Shown here one piece after another: positions 22,991 to 33,650 of a stretch of DNA of 64,000 nt (the stretch's first letter is position 1; each line of letters starts with the position of its first letter). Made by a program: the position numbers and the translations under genes. The stretch comes from Rhizophagus clarus. Its lineage: Eukaryota; Glomeromycota; Glomeromycetes; Glomerales; Glomeraceae. The notes under the pieces are model-generated. The model was not told the origin of the DNA, searched no databases, and was given only the letters and a program-made list of their open reading frames with translations. The DNA lies in contig BLAL01000011.1 in the NCBI GenBank assembly GCA_015698045.1, forward strand, positions 64,501 to 128,500, given 5' to 3'.

Positions 22991-23330
22991 GACGATGGGA
23001 ATGGGAATCTGATTCTTGTTGAGATCTATTATGATAAGGAACAGAGATATTCTGAGAGATCGGGTTTAAATTTAAAGATTTGTATTTTTTCATTATGGTA
23101 TTATTAAAGATTGAACAAGAGATAAAAGTCTCTTATATACATATTTGGAATCATCTGATTATTAGTCTCGTTAATCACCTAATTAAAATGAACAATAAAA
23201 ATATTAATTAATTATACATTATACTATATCGCTATCAACCAATCAATAATCAATTAATTAAAATATATCATTAATCTATATATATTAATAAATGATATCA
23301 TATTCAAAATTATACTTACAGAAGTAAGTT
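22991..23330. other. Non-coding AT-rich spacer
   Basis: Nothing supported beyond the end of the plus-strand open repeat frame near 23096. ATTAAT-rich sequence follows. Confidence 0.4.
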
Positions 23331-23334
23331 TTTC

Positions 23335-23690
23335 CGAAAAGTGATATGAACGAAAAGTGATAAATACTGTCGAAGTTGTATGTGATGTGAACGAAAAAAT
23401 GATAAAAAATATTATCGAAGTTCAAGTTGTATGTAATGTGATGTGAACGAGCGATAAAAAATATTTCAAAGCTGTTTGTGATGTGAACGAAAAAGTGATA
23501 AAAAAATATTGTCGAAGTTGTTTGTGATGTGAATGAAAGAGCGATAAAAAATGTTATTGAAGCTGTTTGTGATGTGAACGAAAAAATGATAAAAAAGTTG
23601 TTTGTGATGTGAACGAAAAGCGATAAAGATATTGTCAAAGCTGTTGTGATATGAACGAAAAGCGATATAAATATCGTCAAATATTTAACG
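23335..23690. repeat. Degenerate 35-55-bp minisatellite (TGTGATGTGAACGAAAAAGTGATAAAA), about eight units
   Basis: The phrase TGATGTGAACGA(A)A recurs eight times between 23340 and 23670, followed each time by a GATAAAAAATATTGTCGAAG-like tail of variable length. The long open frame on the minus strand is a product of the repeat. Confidence 0.8.
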
Positions 23691-23699
23691 AAAAGCAAC

Positions 23700-24098
23700 A
23701 ACGAAAATTTATTACATCATACTAAACGTGAAGAAAAGAAAACGTGGGGAAAGAAAGAAAGTGAAAGAAAGCGTGGAGAAAAGAAAGAAAGCGTGGGAAA
23801 CATACACAAATATACCATGTTTTCACGGGAAAATTTCAAATTAGGCATTCTGGCGCGTCCTTGCAATTATGCATCTCTAGCATCTCTATTCACGTGATAA
23901 TAACAAACTGCGCCCAACGTATTAAATCATATACACCGATCTATATCCTAATCCTAATTTTTTGCTAGATATAACTTTGGTGGTGGTATTATCATAAAAA
24001 GGAAGTGGCACACATGTTGAGTGTTATATTAGGATTTAGGATGTAATCCTTCAATGTTTCTTGTGAAAAAAAAAAACAATTTTTCTTATTTTATCAAA
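23700..24098. promoter_or_regulatory. Purine-rich tract and upstream region of the small gene at 24099
   Basis: 23730-23800 is a run of GAAAGAAAG/AGCGTGG words. The remainder is a plausible promoter for the plus-strand gene at 24099, but no distinct TATA box is assignable. Confidence 0.35.
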
Positions 24099-24596
24099 AT
24101 GGTTCATAAAAGAAGTGAAAATAAATTACAGGAGCAAAAAGATAAATCCTTTTCAAAAAGAAAAAAGGTAAGTGGACACTCGAACCGCCTAGAGTGGTTA
24201 CTTGGTCTGCCTGTAGTTTTTCAGATCTTTTTAGATAGATAATTTTTTATAATTTTTCTTTCTTATATATTGTTTTTATTTTTACTTTTTTTGGAGGGTT
24301 TTTTTATAAAGGCTTTGTTATGGATTATTGTATTCGGTTGTATATCTGGTTTCTAATTCAAAAAATTGGTTTAGATCGATAAAACAGTTGAAAATAAAAA
24401 TAAAGGTATAAATTTCAATAAATTACTTAATTTTATTCTTAATTTACTATTATTAACATTTATTTTAGAAATTACACGTCTAAAACGACAAAAATCACTT
24501 GCTGTTGATTTATATCAACAAAAATTAAAACAAATAATAGACGTAGGAAAAAAATTAGATAATGAAATTAATAGATGGCAAAAATATAGAAAATAA
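24099..24596 (+). CDS. Small three-exon gene, 75 residues, basic, unknown function
   Basis: Exons 24099-24167, 24375-24405 and 24469-24596 total 228 nt, exactly 76 codons including TAA. Both introns have GT-AG borders (GTAAGT...TTTAG and GTATAA...TTTTAG), and the 31-nt middle exon keeps phase. The product starts MVHKRSENKLQEQKDKSFSK and ends with a Lys/Gln-rich helix (LKRQKSLAVDLYQQKLKQII and DNEINRWQKYRK). It is strongly basic and could be coiled or nucleic-acid binding; that is inference. I do not recognise it. It lies between two minus-strand genes with no shared promoter. The clean splice phases are the main support. Confidence 0.6.
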
Positions 24597-24943
24597 ATAA
24601 ATTTAAATTTCTTTTAACCAATTTTTGTTCGATTTTATTTGAGCGAATAAATAAAGCATCATATTTTAATATCTTTACTTTTTTATTACTAATTTGGTAC
24701 TTGATCGCAACAAATTTTTTTTTTGAATATAGCTCCCAGGATGCACGACGTGGACATCAGTACCAATTCGCATCCCAAAAAAATGGTTAATGTCCCAACG
24801 TTATCAATTATCACAAAATTTGAAAATTAAGTTTGATAAAATATATTATATTTTTATTATAATAGAATTATTTTATATGTGTGAAATCTTGCAAAAAAAA
24901 AGAAAAATAAGTTAAAAATAATAATTAATAAAAAAAAATAAAT
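24597..24943. other. Spacer with a possible short coding remnant
   Basis: 24745-24840 reads on the plus strand as TWTSVPIRIPKKWLMSQRYQ, which looks coding-like but has no start, splice context or recognised family. The rest is A-rich. Confidence 0.3.
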
Positions 24944-25615
24944 TTAACGATTATTTCTTGAAAGAGAGCGATATCGTCTACAACGTCTACGATAATCTCT
25001 CAAATGAGAACGAGAGCGAGAATGTGATCGTTGCCTACGATGATCTCTTGAATGAGATCAAGATCAAGAATATGATCATCTACGACGATTCCTTAAAATA
25101 GAATGGGAACTATCTCATCTATGATGACAAGATCAAGATCTACCTCGTCTATTACTCCGTCTACTACGCCTATTTCTTCTATATCTTCTATAAGCGTACC
25201 TAAAACGATCTAAAAATAAATGAATAACTAATTTTATAAAAATTTAATTATAGTCACCACTTCAAAGCCAAAATTCGTCACTAAGTTCATCATAAAATTT
25301 ACGATCGTGCCAATTTGGACTTCTTAATTCATATCCATCAGCATCCGGATCTCTACTTAGCAGCCTTTTTAAATTTTCATAGCCGCGTTTTAAAGAGTAC
25401 CATTTCACTTGGCACTGTCTAGCCGATATTTCATATTGATGGTGATGACGGATATAATTAGCAATTCGAGTCCAAAGATCTGAATGGTTAGTATTATCTT
25501 CGAACAGCTGATGGTGTCTTCGTCTTTGTTCGATCAATGTTAACGCAATATCATCAGGCCACTCTGCAACTGGTTCATGCGGATTTAGTACTTGGATTAC
25601 TTGATTATTTACCAT
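24944..25615 (-). pseudogene. Myb/SANT-like (trihelix-type) DNA-binding protein with decayed Arg/Ser-rich tail
   Basis: Exon 1 runs from ATG 25613-25615 to a TGA at 25262-25264 and encodes 117 residues. Residues about 18-115 form a Myb/SANT-like domain with the usual aromatic spacing: W(PDD)IALTLIEQRRRHHQLF, LWTRIANYIRHH and CQVKWYSLKRGYENLK. Such domains bind DNA. A second exon after GT-AG splicing (acceptor at 25210-25211, exon 24944-25209) encodes an RRxRSRS-type tail ending at TAA, but it contains several TGA codons where CGA (Arg) is expected; the TGA ending exon 1 also sits where an Arg codon would allow splicing onward. The simplest reading is a Myb/SANT-RS protein decaying by C-to-T change. 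Alternatively, exon 1 alone is a short functional protein. Confidence 0.6.
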
Positions 25616-26156
25616 TTTTTTTTTTTTAATAAAAATGTTGTTAGAATGGTAAGAAAGTTTTAAAATGGGTATTTAAATATATTTCGCAAATATAACTACA
25701 TAATCAATTAATGATAAATTGTCCTTTTATTCCTTATAATCAGTGATGTATGTAAATTGGATACGTGCAGCGTACATACTCTTAATTCTTTGCAAATTTA
25801 TGCATTTTTCTTAATAGTGCTATTCTTGCATATAAAGCGCGTATGAATTGATGGGCTGCGTTAATGATTTTTATGGATAATGTGCGCTTTGTACGTATAA
25901 TAATTTTTTGAATTACTGAATGTAATGTAATATTTAATTCTATACAATTGTGATTTTCGAAAAAATTTTTCAATGGCAATAAAATCTGTGTTACAATTTT
26001 GCATAATTAAATATTAATCCGCTTTTAATTCGCTTTTAATTCGCTTTTAATTCGCTTTTAATCGCGAGTTAATTAGTAGATCTTTTTAATTGTATATCTG
26101 CCATACAAACTTATTTTTTTAACGCGTAAAAAGATTTTGTTAGTTGTTACTTCAAT
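25616..26156 (-). other. Upstream spacer with coding-like fragment at 25782-26009 and TTAATTCGCTT repeat
   Basis: On the minus strand an open frame without ATG (25782-26009) reads as plausible protein, for example RTKRTLSIKIINAAHQFIRA and RIALLRKMHKFAKN. It may be a last exon of a lost gene. At 26018-26065 an 11-bp word, TTTTAATTCGC, is repeated four times. No family recognised. Confidence 0.3.
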
Positions 26157-26229
26157 GTCGAACTCTAAGCAGCAAAGACGTTTTAAACATGAAAATTACC
26201 CTACTTCACCTGAAATAATATATTACGGT
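26157..26229 (+). pseudogene. Orphan first exon (MSNSKQQRRFKHENYPTSPE)
   Basis: An ATG at 26157 opens 24 codons, MSNSKQQRRFKHENYPTSPE followed by IIYY, ending before GGTAACC, a possible GT donor. Only A/T-rich sequence and the CACTA-like transposase gene follow, so no second exon is visible. It may be a gene start cut off by the transposon that now begins downstream. Confidence 0.35.
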
Positions 26230-26421
26230 AACCGAAAATTTTTTTTTTTAGGGTGCGTTTGCTAAGTTTTTTTTTTACTAATTAAAATTGTGTAACATTG
26301 ATCAAAATCATTATACCCAATTTTAACAATTAGCCGATATGCATGTAATTGTGTTATAATTTGATTGGTTGTAATGTATTTAACTTATTAAAAAAAAAAT
26401 TTTCCTAAATTAAAAAAAAAA

Positions 26422-29400
26422 ATGTCCAACTCTCAAGCTATTGCCAAATCTGATAGAAGCATAACCGACTTGACCATAAGAACAAGAACTAAAGTACACT
26501 GCTTCTGTAAAGAATGTAATGGAAAGTTGGTGGATCCAAGAACGAAAGCTTCGCATAAGTTAAAATATAATAAATCATATGCGAATAATATTTTTAGTGA
26601 CGATCAAGAAGCTGGGCCTTCTAATGTTAGGCCAAATGTTGACGATAATTATGCAATAGAGTATGAGCCGTTGCTCGAGATGATCACTTCTAATGTAAAG
26701 CAATCTGATGCTGTCGATAATAAAGCAATGGAGTGTGAGCCGTTACCCGATATACATGAATTGGCAAAATACAAGTCGTTAAAAAAAGGAAAATTATTTA
26801 ATTTGGTTCTTGAAAATTTAATACCGGATAATGAAAGAGATATGAATAATGATCAAGATAAAGATTCTGAAGACTATGACAACGAAAATAGAGATTCTGA
26901 AAGTTATGAAGATGATAACAAAGATGGAGTTTCTGGAGGCTCTAAAGTCGATGAAGAATATGGAGATTCTGAAGACTTTGATGATGATGATGAGGAAGAA
27001 GTCAATTTTGCGTCAAAAGATTTTGACGATGATGAACCAAAACTTCCCAATATCGTCAATGATAATTATGTCTGGATTATCTTATGAATATTACAATATC
27101 AACAACGATATAAACTTTCCAATGTTGCAATAGATTTTTTGTTTAAATTTATAAGATTTTTTCTTATAATGATCGATGAAAATAAATTTTCAGCTTTTCC
27201 TTCCTCCCTATACGTAGCCAAAAAAATATTGGAAATATCAACGAATATTATTAAATACGCTGCATGCAATAAATGCCACAAATTGCATGACATAAAAGAA
27301 ATATTAAACAAGACAGAAATCCCAACGTGTAATTTTATAAACTATCCAAATCATAGCAAGGAAAGATTTTGACAAAAATGTAATAACCCTCTAGTCAGAA
27401 AAATAGATAGTAATAGAGATAATGGTAATAATCCAATTTACCGTCTGATAATGACATTTCCGTTAATTAACATTATACACCAACTAACCCTATTTTCGGT
27501 CGCAAAAATTTTGAGATCACATGTCGAAAGTGGGCAGAAAGACAAAACGAAACTGAAACCTTATTCAATATCTATGATGGTGATGTTTGGAAAAATTTTA
27601 CAGATGATAGTGAAGAACCATTTTTTATAAAAGAATTTGCCGATACTCATATCAGATTAATGCTAAATTTGGATTAGTTCCAGCCATTTATAAATTTGCA
27701 ATATTCTGTTGGTGTTGTTTATGCCGTTATATGTAATTTACCCCAAAGCGAACGCTTCAAACCCCACAACATTCTCACATTAGCAGTTATACCCGGTCCT
27801 AAAGAGCCAAAGCTATATGAAATAAACAATTACTTATATCCGATTATAAGTCAGCTAAATCAGTTATGGGAAGGATATCATATACAAACCTACGAAAACA
27901 ACAACAGTCATTTTATCTATGGCGCGATCATAGGTTGTGCCAGTGACGTTCTTGCTACCTGAAAATTATGTGGATTTATATCAACTCACATCGCATGTTA
28001 TCGATGCTATAAATCTGCAAACTTGGTAAACAATCAACCCAATTTTGGGGGGTTTGAAGACATTGACGACTGGTTTGTTGAGAGAGATATTGATGTAATA
28101 AGGGAAAAAGCAAGTGAATGGAAGAAATGCGCAACTGAAGAGTCACGGAAAGCCCATATCTCCTGGTATCATGTTCGTTGGTCGGAGATATACCAATTGC
28201 CTTATTTTAATCCTGTGCGCTTTTGTGTAGTTGATCCCATGCACTGTCTTTTTCTTGGGATAGCGAAGTGGATTGTAATGAAGCTCTGGATCGGTGAAGG
28301 TATATTAAATGACGAAAAACTCAAAATAATGCAAGAGCGAGCTAACATGATAAAGTTTCCAAGTGACCTTGGTCGTCATCCCGTTAAAATAGCAACTGGT
28401 AATGGTTATTCAAATTTTACGGCAGATATGTGGAAAACGTTTATTCTAATTTTTGCTATACCTATCACATGGAGCTTCTTGGGAGAGATCGATCAAAAAT
28501 CCTTGCTTATTTTGTGTGCGCTTGCAAGGTTCTAACAAGTCGTGCACTACAAAAAAGTGAATTAGATAAAGCGTTTACAAAGTTACTCGAGATGAACAAA
28601 TTAATCGAAAAAAAATACAGACAAGAAAAAATAAGCCCAAACCTTCATTTATGTCTTCACATATGTGAATGCGCTTTTGATTATGAACCTTTATCTTCAT
28701 TTTGGTGTTTTAGCTTTGAAAGAATGAACGGAATTCTTGGTATGTATTTAATTTTACTGATTTGAAATCACATTATCTTAAATTATAATAATAATTCGAC
28801 CAATTTATTTAGGATCATATAAAAATAGCAAGCGTAACATTGAAACTGAATTAATAAAAATCATGATCGAAAATTCCTTCCTTGACTATTTTCTCACGAA
28901 TTGCGATGATAATATTTTAAATACCACTTTGGACATTATAAAACCTAGAAAATCTGCTGGTAGCCTTGCTGCACTTGACGACTTTACAAGCGACGAGTAT
29001 CAAAATTTTCTGAGGCTTTCGCTTATTGAGGATGAATCAGCTTATGGAACAGAACGTTTTTCCAGGTTGTTAATGAAACTATGCAAAGAAACTTGTCTCC
29101 CAAACTACATCTTGGACCTACTAGTAGAATTTTATGATAGTTTGTATGAAGAAAATTTCGTCCCTATTTATTCTATAACAGTTCCAAATAACGATATTGT
29201 TGTAAACTATAAAATTATACAATATGGTAGACTAAAAATCAGGGCGGACATCTATGGTTCTGTTCAGGCAGCTCGCCATGAAAAATCTTCGTATATATTA
29301 GCTCGATTTGTACAAGAAGATGGATCAATCGATATATATTCTGGTCAAGTTCAATTTTATTTTGAACATACTATTTATTTAAAAAATTCATGATCATTAA

Positions 29401-29658
29401 CTCATACATTAGCATTAGTTAAATGGTACAGGCCTGTTCAAGATTATAGGACAAGATATTTTTGTCAAGTAGATGACGACATAAAATCATGTAATGTAGA
29501 ATTATGAACAGATGAGTTTTATGATATGAGACGAGATAGTATTATACTGATACATCATATATTAGGAAAATTTATAAGATGTAATTTTAAAATTGGAACG
29601 AGAAAGATAAAAGAATATATGGCTGTGATTCCTTTAAATAAAAAAATTTCATTTTAAA
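26422..29658 (+). pseudogene. CACTA/Tnp2-type (Transposase_21-like) transposase, decayed
   Basis: The start ATG is 26422. The N-terminus has a Cys/His cluster (VHCFCKECNGKLVDPRTKAS) that suggests a zinc finger, then a long Asp/Glu/Ser-rich linker to about 27060. The core shows MLNLDWFQPFINLQYSVGVV (about 27660), ERFKPHNILTLAVIPGPKEP (about 27750-27810), VVDPMHCLFLGIAKWIVMKL (about 28210) and FERMNGILG|GSYKN across a GT-AG intron (about 28740-28813). These match the Tnp2/Transposase_21 family of CACTA transposons. Damage: stops at 27085-27087 and near 27960, frameshifts near 27100-27400 and near 28530, and TGA at 29391-29393. The last coding-like block ends at TAA 29656-29658. I could not locate terminal inverted repeats. 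Confidence 0.8.
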
Positions 29659-30534
29659 AACTTTATATAATATAAAATGAATTATATGTAAAATCGGAAT
29701 GGCAAATTTCAATTTTAGCATTTGTATTTGATTAAATTATAACTATCATTTTTTTTTGGCACAAGAATAATGATAAAGGTTACATATACCGTAATTAATT
29801 CTAACCACATGAGAAAATCAGATAATTCAGATACCTAGAGATCTTATTTTAAGCTGGTAAAGTCGTATTGCAAATCAGTTTTTCTTATATGATTGAAATA
29901 GTGTTATTACGGCATTACAATACAAGCACCATACTCTGTGATTAATAATTCTAATCGTGTAATAATTTTTGATATTAAATATTACATAAAGTATAAAACA
30001 ATTATTAAAGAAAAAATTAACAAGAATAAATCTGGTAGATCAATTGTAGATCAAATACGTTATTTTTTTGGAACTTTTCTTTCATGCTAAAGTGGCTGTA
30101 TTGTTACTATATCTGGCATATCGGCAGGTAACCACCGCTTATGAATGGGCTTATCCATCATGTATATTGTTTATATTAGGTAGCATTGCAAGGTGTAAAA
30201 AATTTTCTCGTATGTTATATTTTCTCGTGAGAAAAAAAATATGAATTTATATATAGAGGGCCTTAGTTTCTCTCATAAAATAACACTTTATTACCACGTA
30301 ATTTTATAAATCATCATCACTTCGTTTTCTTGCGTAAAGTTTTTATATTTTATTTCTTTTTTGTTTTTCGTCCCCTAGACATACAATATCTGCTCACGTC
30401 CCCTATTATAAATAATAACGAATGATTTCAAAGGAGTACACGTTCACGTCCCTATTCTAAATAACAACGAAAGACCTTTGGCATACCAAAGAAGTACACT
30501 CACAGCTTTCGGTATACCGATTAACGAGCATATA
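29659..30534 (+). promoter_or_regulatory. Upstream region of the zinc-knuckle gene, with TATA box
   Basis: TATATATA at 30248-30255 is followed by GAGGGCCTTAGTTTCTCTC and a leader of about 280 bp. A ~50-bp segment, TCACGTCCC(C)TATT...TAAATAA...ACGAA, is duplicated at 30393-30440 and 30444-30490. A coding-like scrap lies at 30082-30240 (plus) with no recognised family. Earlier sequence (29660-30080) is A/T filler. Confidence 0.5.
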
Positions 30535-31026
30535 ATGATTACGGTTATCGATAAAGATAAAGATAAAAATAAAGATAAAGATAGTGATGTTGAAGATTTT
30601 GAACTTATTAATTGTAATAGAGCAGGGATTTTTTACAGAGAGCTAAAACAACTCCACAATGTATCAATGTTAGCTCTGAGTAACGTAACAAAAATTATTC
30701 CCTACCTCTCGCTGTCAACATCATCTTCATCGGTATCACCAAGAATTTTGTATTCTTCAAAGGATGTGTTAATATCTGTTACAAATAACAATTGGATAAT
30801 CCCATACAATCAATATAAAGAGGCCTGTAAAATTTGTAAGTATTTTGGCCATTCTGTAAAAAATTGCCCCAATTTAAAATCGCAGTATCGATGGGGTAAT
30901 TATTGTTTACGGTGTTGGAAGCCTGGACATAATATCAGCGAATGTAAAAATGAACCAGAGGTTGTGCTGTTTAACAAAGAATTTTGTTCTCCGGAAGAAA
31001 TTGTAAATTTTTTGATTTATAAATAG
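30535..31026 (+). CDS. Protein with two CCHC zinc knuckles, about 163 residues
   Basis: The frame is open from 30412 to TAA at 31024-31026; the first ATG is 30535. A charged Asp/Lys repeat (DKDKDKNKDKDSD) opens the protein, then a polar middle segment, then two consecutive zinc knuckles: CKICKYFGHSVKNC (about 30828-30869) and CLRCWKPGHNISEC (about 30906-30947), both C-x2-C-x4-H-x4-C. CCHC knuckles bind single-stranded nucleic acid, as in retroviral Gag or RNA-binding proteins. It is a single uninterrupted exon with an upstream TATA box, so it may be expressed. It could be a stand-alone host gene or a gag/accessory remnant; no reverse transcriptase lies nearby. Confidence 0.6.
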   Translation: MITVIDKDKDKNKDKDSDVEDFELINCNRAGIFYRELKQLHNVSMLALSNVTKIIPYLSLSTSSSSVSPRILYSSKDVLISVTNNNWIIPYNQYKEACKICKYFGHSVKNCPNLKSQYRWGNYCLRCWKPGHNISECKNEPEVVLFNKEFCSPEEIVNFLIYK

Positions 31027-31528
31027 TTAATTTTTTTTTTTTTTTAGAAAAATTAGTTTAATTTTTTTTTTTTTCTCTTACGAAATTTACCATGGGTTGC
31101 TGGTAGCAGTGGTGAATTTTGAAAGTTTATCTGGGCCGTGGTGGCAGGATGAACTTTCTTTTTTGTTGTATGAAATATTTTTCAATTTTTTACATTCCTA
31201 ATAAAGAGTTAACAGACATTTTTTGAATATTATCTTAAATACCAAATTGATATGATGATAATGTTAATTAAATTCATATTGCAGAAAATATAAAAAAAGG
31301 CTGTTTAAAAATCTAAGGTTTCTGTTAAGATTGTTTGTTTCTTTACTATAAAAATGCTGATCAATAAATTACTTTCTAAAAAATTTCAGTTCAGTAATTT
31401 GTATAATAAATTTCTTTTATTTAGCAATAAATTTTGAAGTTCAAATAATTTTGACTTTTAATTTTAATTTATAAATATCCAGCATGTTCAAAGCACACCT
31501 TAGCAAAATTTTTGCCAATTGTCATAAA
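31027..31528. other. Non-coding spacer
   Basis: A G/C-richer patch at 31085-31160 (CCATGGGTTGCTGGTAGCAG and GGGCCGTGGTGGCAGGATGA) lies just downstream of the zinc-knuckle gene and may be its 3' untranslated region. Otherwise A/T filler. Confidence 0.35.
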
Positions 31529-32030
31529 AGGTAAAAATTGGCCACTAAAATCAGTTTTTCTGACTGTTAAATCGGAATATAACAAAAATCGGCAATAAGC
31601 AAAATTCGGCATGTCCTATATTGAAATTGGCAAAACTATTTTAAATAGAGTAAAATCCAATTTTTTTTTCATTTGACCTGTGTAAAAATCGGCCACTAAA
31701 TTTGGCATTTCTGATTTTTAAATCGGAATATAACAAAAATTGGCAAAAATAGAGATGGCTATACTAAAATAAGCAAATTTCGGCATGTCCTATATTGAAA
31801 TTGGCAAGGCTATTTTAAATAGAGTAAAATCCGATTTTTTTTTCATTTGACCTGTGTAAAAATTGGCCACTAAATTCGGCATTTCTGATTTTTAAATCGG
31901 AATATAACAAAAATTGGCAAAAATAGAGATGGCTATACTAAAATAAGCAAAATTCGGCATGTCCTATATTGAAATTGGCAAGGCTATTTTAAATAGAGTA
32001 AAATCTGATTTTTTTTCATTTGACCTGTGT
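31529..32030. repeat. About 160-174-bp tandem repeat, three units
   Basis: Each unit runs AAAATTGGCCACTAAA ... AAATCGGAATATAACAAAAA ... TTCGGCATGTCCTATATTGA ... TTTCATTTGACCTGTGTA. Units span about 31529-31686, 31687-31860 and 31861-32030. Units two and three are nearly identical over 170 bp, indicating recent duplication or homogenisation. The first lacks an internal AAATAGAGATGGCTATACTA segment. Confidence 0.85.
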
Positions 32031-32049
32031 ATTCATTATATGATTCTAC

Positions 32050-32400
32050 AAAAATTGGCCATTCAACCATCAATTGACCATAATTGACCATAATTTGACC
32101 ACATAAATTGACCATAAATTGACCATAAATTGATCATAAATTGATCATAAATTGACCATAAATTGACCATAAATTGACCATAATTGACCATAATTTGACC
32201 ACATAAATTGGCCATAAATTGACCATAAATTGACCATAATTTGACTATAATTTGACCATAATCCGATCATAATTCGACCATAATTTGATCATAATTTGAC
32301 CATATTTTGACCATATTTTGACCATATTTTGACCATTAATCGACCATAAATCAACCATCAATCAATCATCAATCGATCATCAGTTGACCATCAGTTGACC
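32050..32400. repeat. 11-bp minisatellite ATTGACCATAA, about 28 imperfect units
   Basis: ATTGACCATAA and its variants (TTTGACCATA, TTGATCATAA, TCGACCATAA) follow one another with few interruptions. A 50-bp higher-order block (TAATTTGACCACATAAATTG) occurs twice, near 32090 and 32195. The array directly follows the tandem repeat at 31.5-32.0 kb, and both are bracketed by GACCTGTGTA words (about 32022 and 32527). Confidence 0.8.
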
Positions 32401-32636
32401 ATTGATGACAGATTTTGGCAGAAATCAGCTATCAATCGGCCACCTGATTGAATACCTATTGAATCAATCAGTTATCAATAAGATACCTGATTAATAGCTG
32501 ATTGGTGACTGATTTGTCACCATTCGACCTGTGTAATATCATCTTTAAAAATAACTTATAATTTCCTGTTTTTGAAAAATAATTATATATATATCTTTTA
32601 AAAATACCAAAAAATTGACTTTCTGTACAACTAATC

Positions 32637-33059
32637 TAAGATTGCCTGCCAAAACTAAAAAGGAAATTCTAAAAGATTTTGGCCAATCAAATCCATTCTG
32701 AAACTAAAGCTGAAACTATTCTTAATTTTGGCCAAAATTAAAAATTGGCTGAAATTACAGCATTAAGTCACGTGATATAACACAAATTTCCAAAAGGAAA
32801 TTTTGATTTCCAGTAAAATTGGAAAATTGTATTACACAATAGTTATACAAGAATCCAAAAAAGGAAATTTTTATATCAATCCTTTATTTAGTCAGAATTA
32901 TGATATTAAAGCTGGCTTATAATTTCAGCTAAATTTTAGCATTTTAGTAATAATTTTGGCATTATAATTTCAGCAAATTTACTTTTAATTGCCTAAACTT
33001 TTGGCTACAAAAAAGTTTTGGCCTTGGCCTAAACTACCTAATTTTGGCAGGCAACCTTA
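32637..33059. mobile_element. 423-bp non-autonomous element, TAAGATTGCCTGCC ends, 8-bp target duplication
   Basis: The left end is TAAGATTGCCTGCCAAAACT and the right end AATTTTGGCAGGCAACCTTA. The flanks AACTAATC at 32629-32636 and 33060-33067 are an exact 8-bp duplication. The ends match those of the element at 14713-15863 (TAA-G-TTGCCTGCC), so they belong to one family. Internally it carries TTTTGGCC/GGCCAAAA palindromes rather than the TTTCGACATG words of the first copy. No gene inside. Confidence 0.9.
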
Positions 33060-33138
33060 AACTAATCATAATCCATATATTTCCAGTATGTTTTGAATTT
33101 TGTTTCAGTCTTTCTTTTATATAATAAACCAAAATTTG

Positions 33139-33323
33139 TCACATTTCTATTTCTTTAATTGTCCTTTCAGGTAGATCATATATGGTTGATCTCATAATAT
33201 TAGCACCTTTAATTGTTATTTTATAATTAGCTAAACCAGAATGTCTTTTATAGATTTTTCTATATAATTCATATTCAAAGCAAGTTAAATGATATTTATT
33301 ATTGTTTTATTAATATTAGACAT
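33139..33323 (-). pseudogene. Short decayed coding fragment, zinc-finger-like
   Basis: On the minus strand an ATG (33321-33323) opens MSNINK, then a small shift leads to a frame reading YHLTCFEYELYRKIYKRHSG, ANYKITIKGANIMRSTIYDL and PERTIKEIEM before TGA (33139-33141). The Cys/His spacing suggests a C2H2 finger in which one Cys has become Tyr, but this is a weak inference. It lies just beyond the 423-bp element. Confidence 0.45.
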
Positions 33324-33650
33324 TTTTTAAAATAAAAAGGAAAATTATATATTATTTTTTACTTGAAATTTTTGATCAGTTCCTTCTTTTTTTTTGATTG
33401 GTTGTTACTTTATTGTATATTAAAAATATTTTAATTTAAGAAAGTTGTTAAATTTAAAGAAAATATTTGGGAATCAATTATGTTTCTAAGCCACTAAAAA
33501 TACATGATTTATGTAACACATAACAAAATGTGGACTTGTGATCAGGCCCAATTTTTCCAATCTGTCGATATGCTATTTATTTTTTTTCGCATTTTAATTT
33601 CTCTAACCTGCGGATCAGCAAAAGACATGTGATGTAGCACAATAACTATG
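33324..33650. other. Non-coding AT-rich spacer
   Basis: No gene or clear repeat seen. Confidence 0.4.

Noticed and set aside
23285..23701. 138-residue minus-strand frame with SLFVHIT repeats
   Set aside because: Explained by the degenerate minisatellite; no start or splice context.
24168..24240. tRNA-like T-arm word (GGCGGTTCGAG on the minus strand)
   Set aside because: Flanking bases do not pair into a T stem or acceptor stem, and the site lies in an intron with clean GT-AG borders.
30082..30240. Coding-like scrap on the plus strand (VTTAYEWAYPS region)
   Set aside because: No start, no recognised family and too short to support as a gene.
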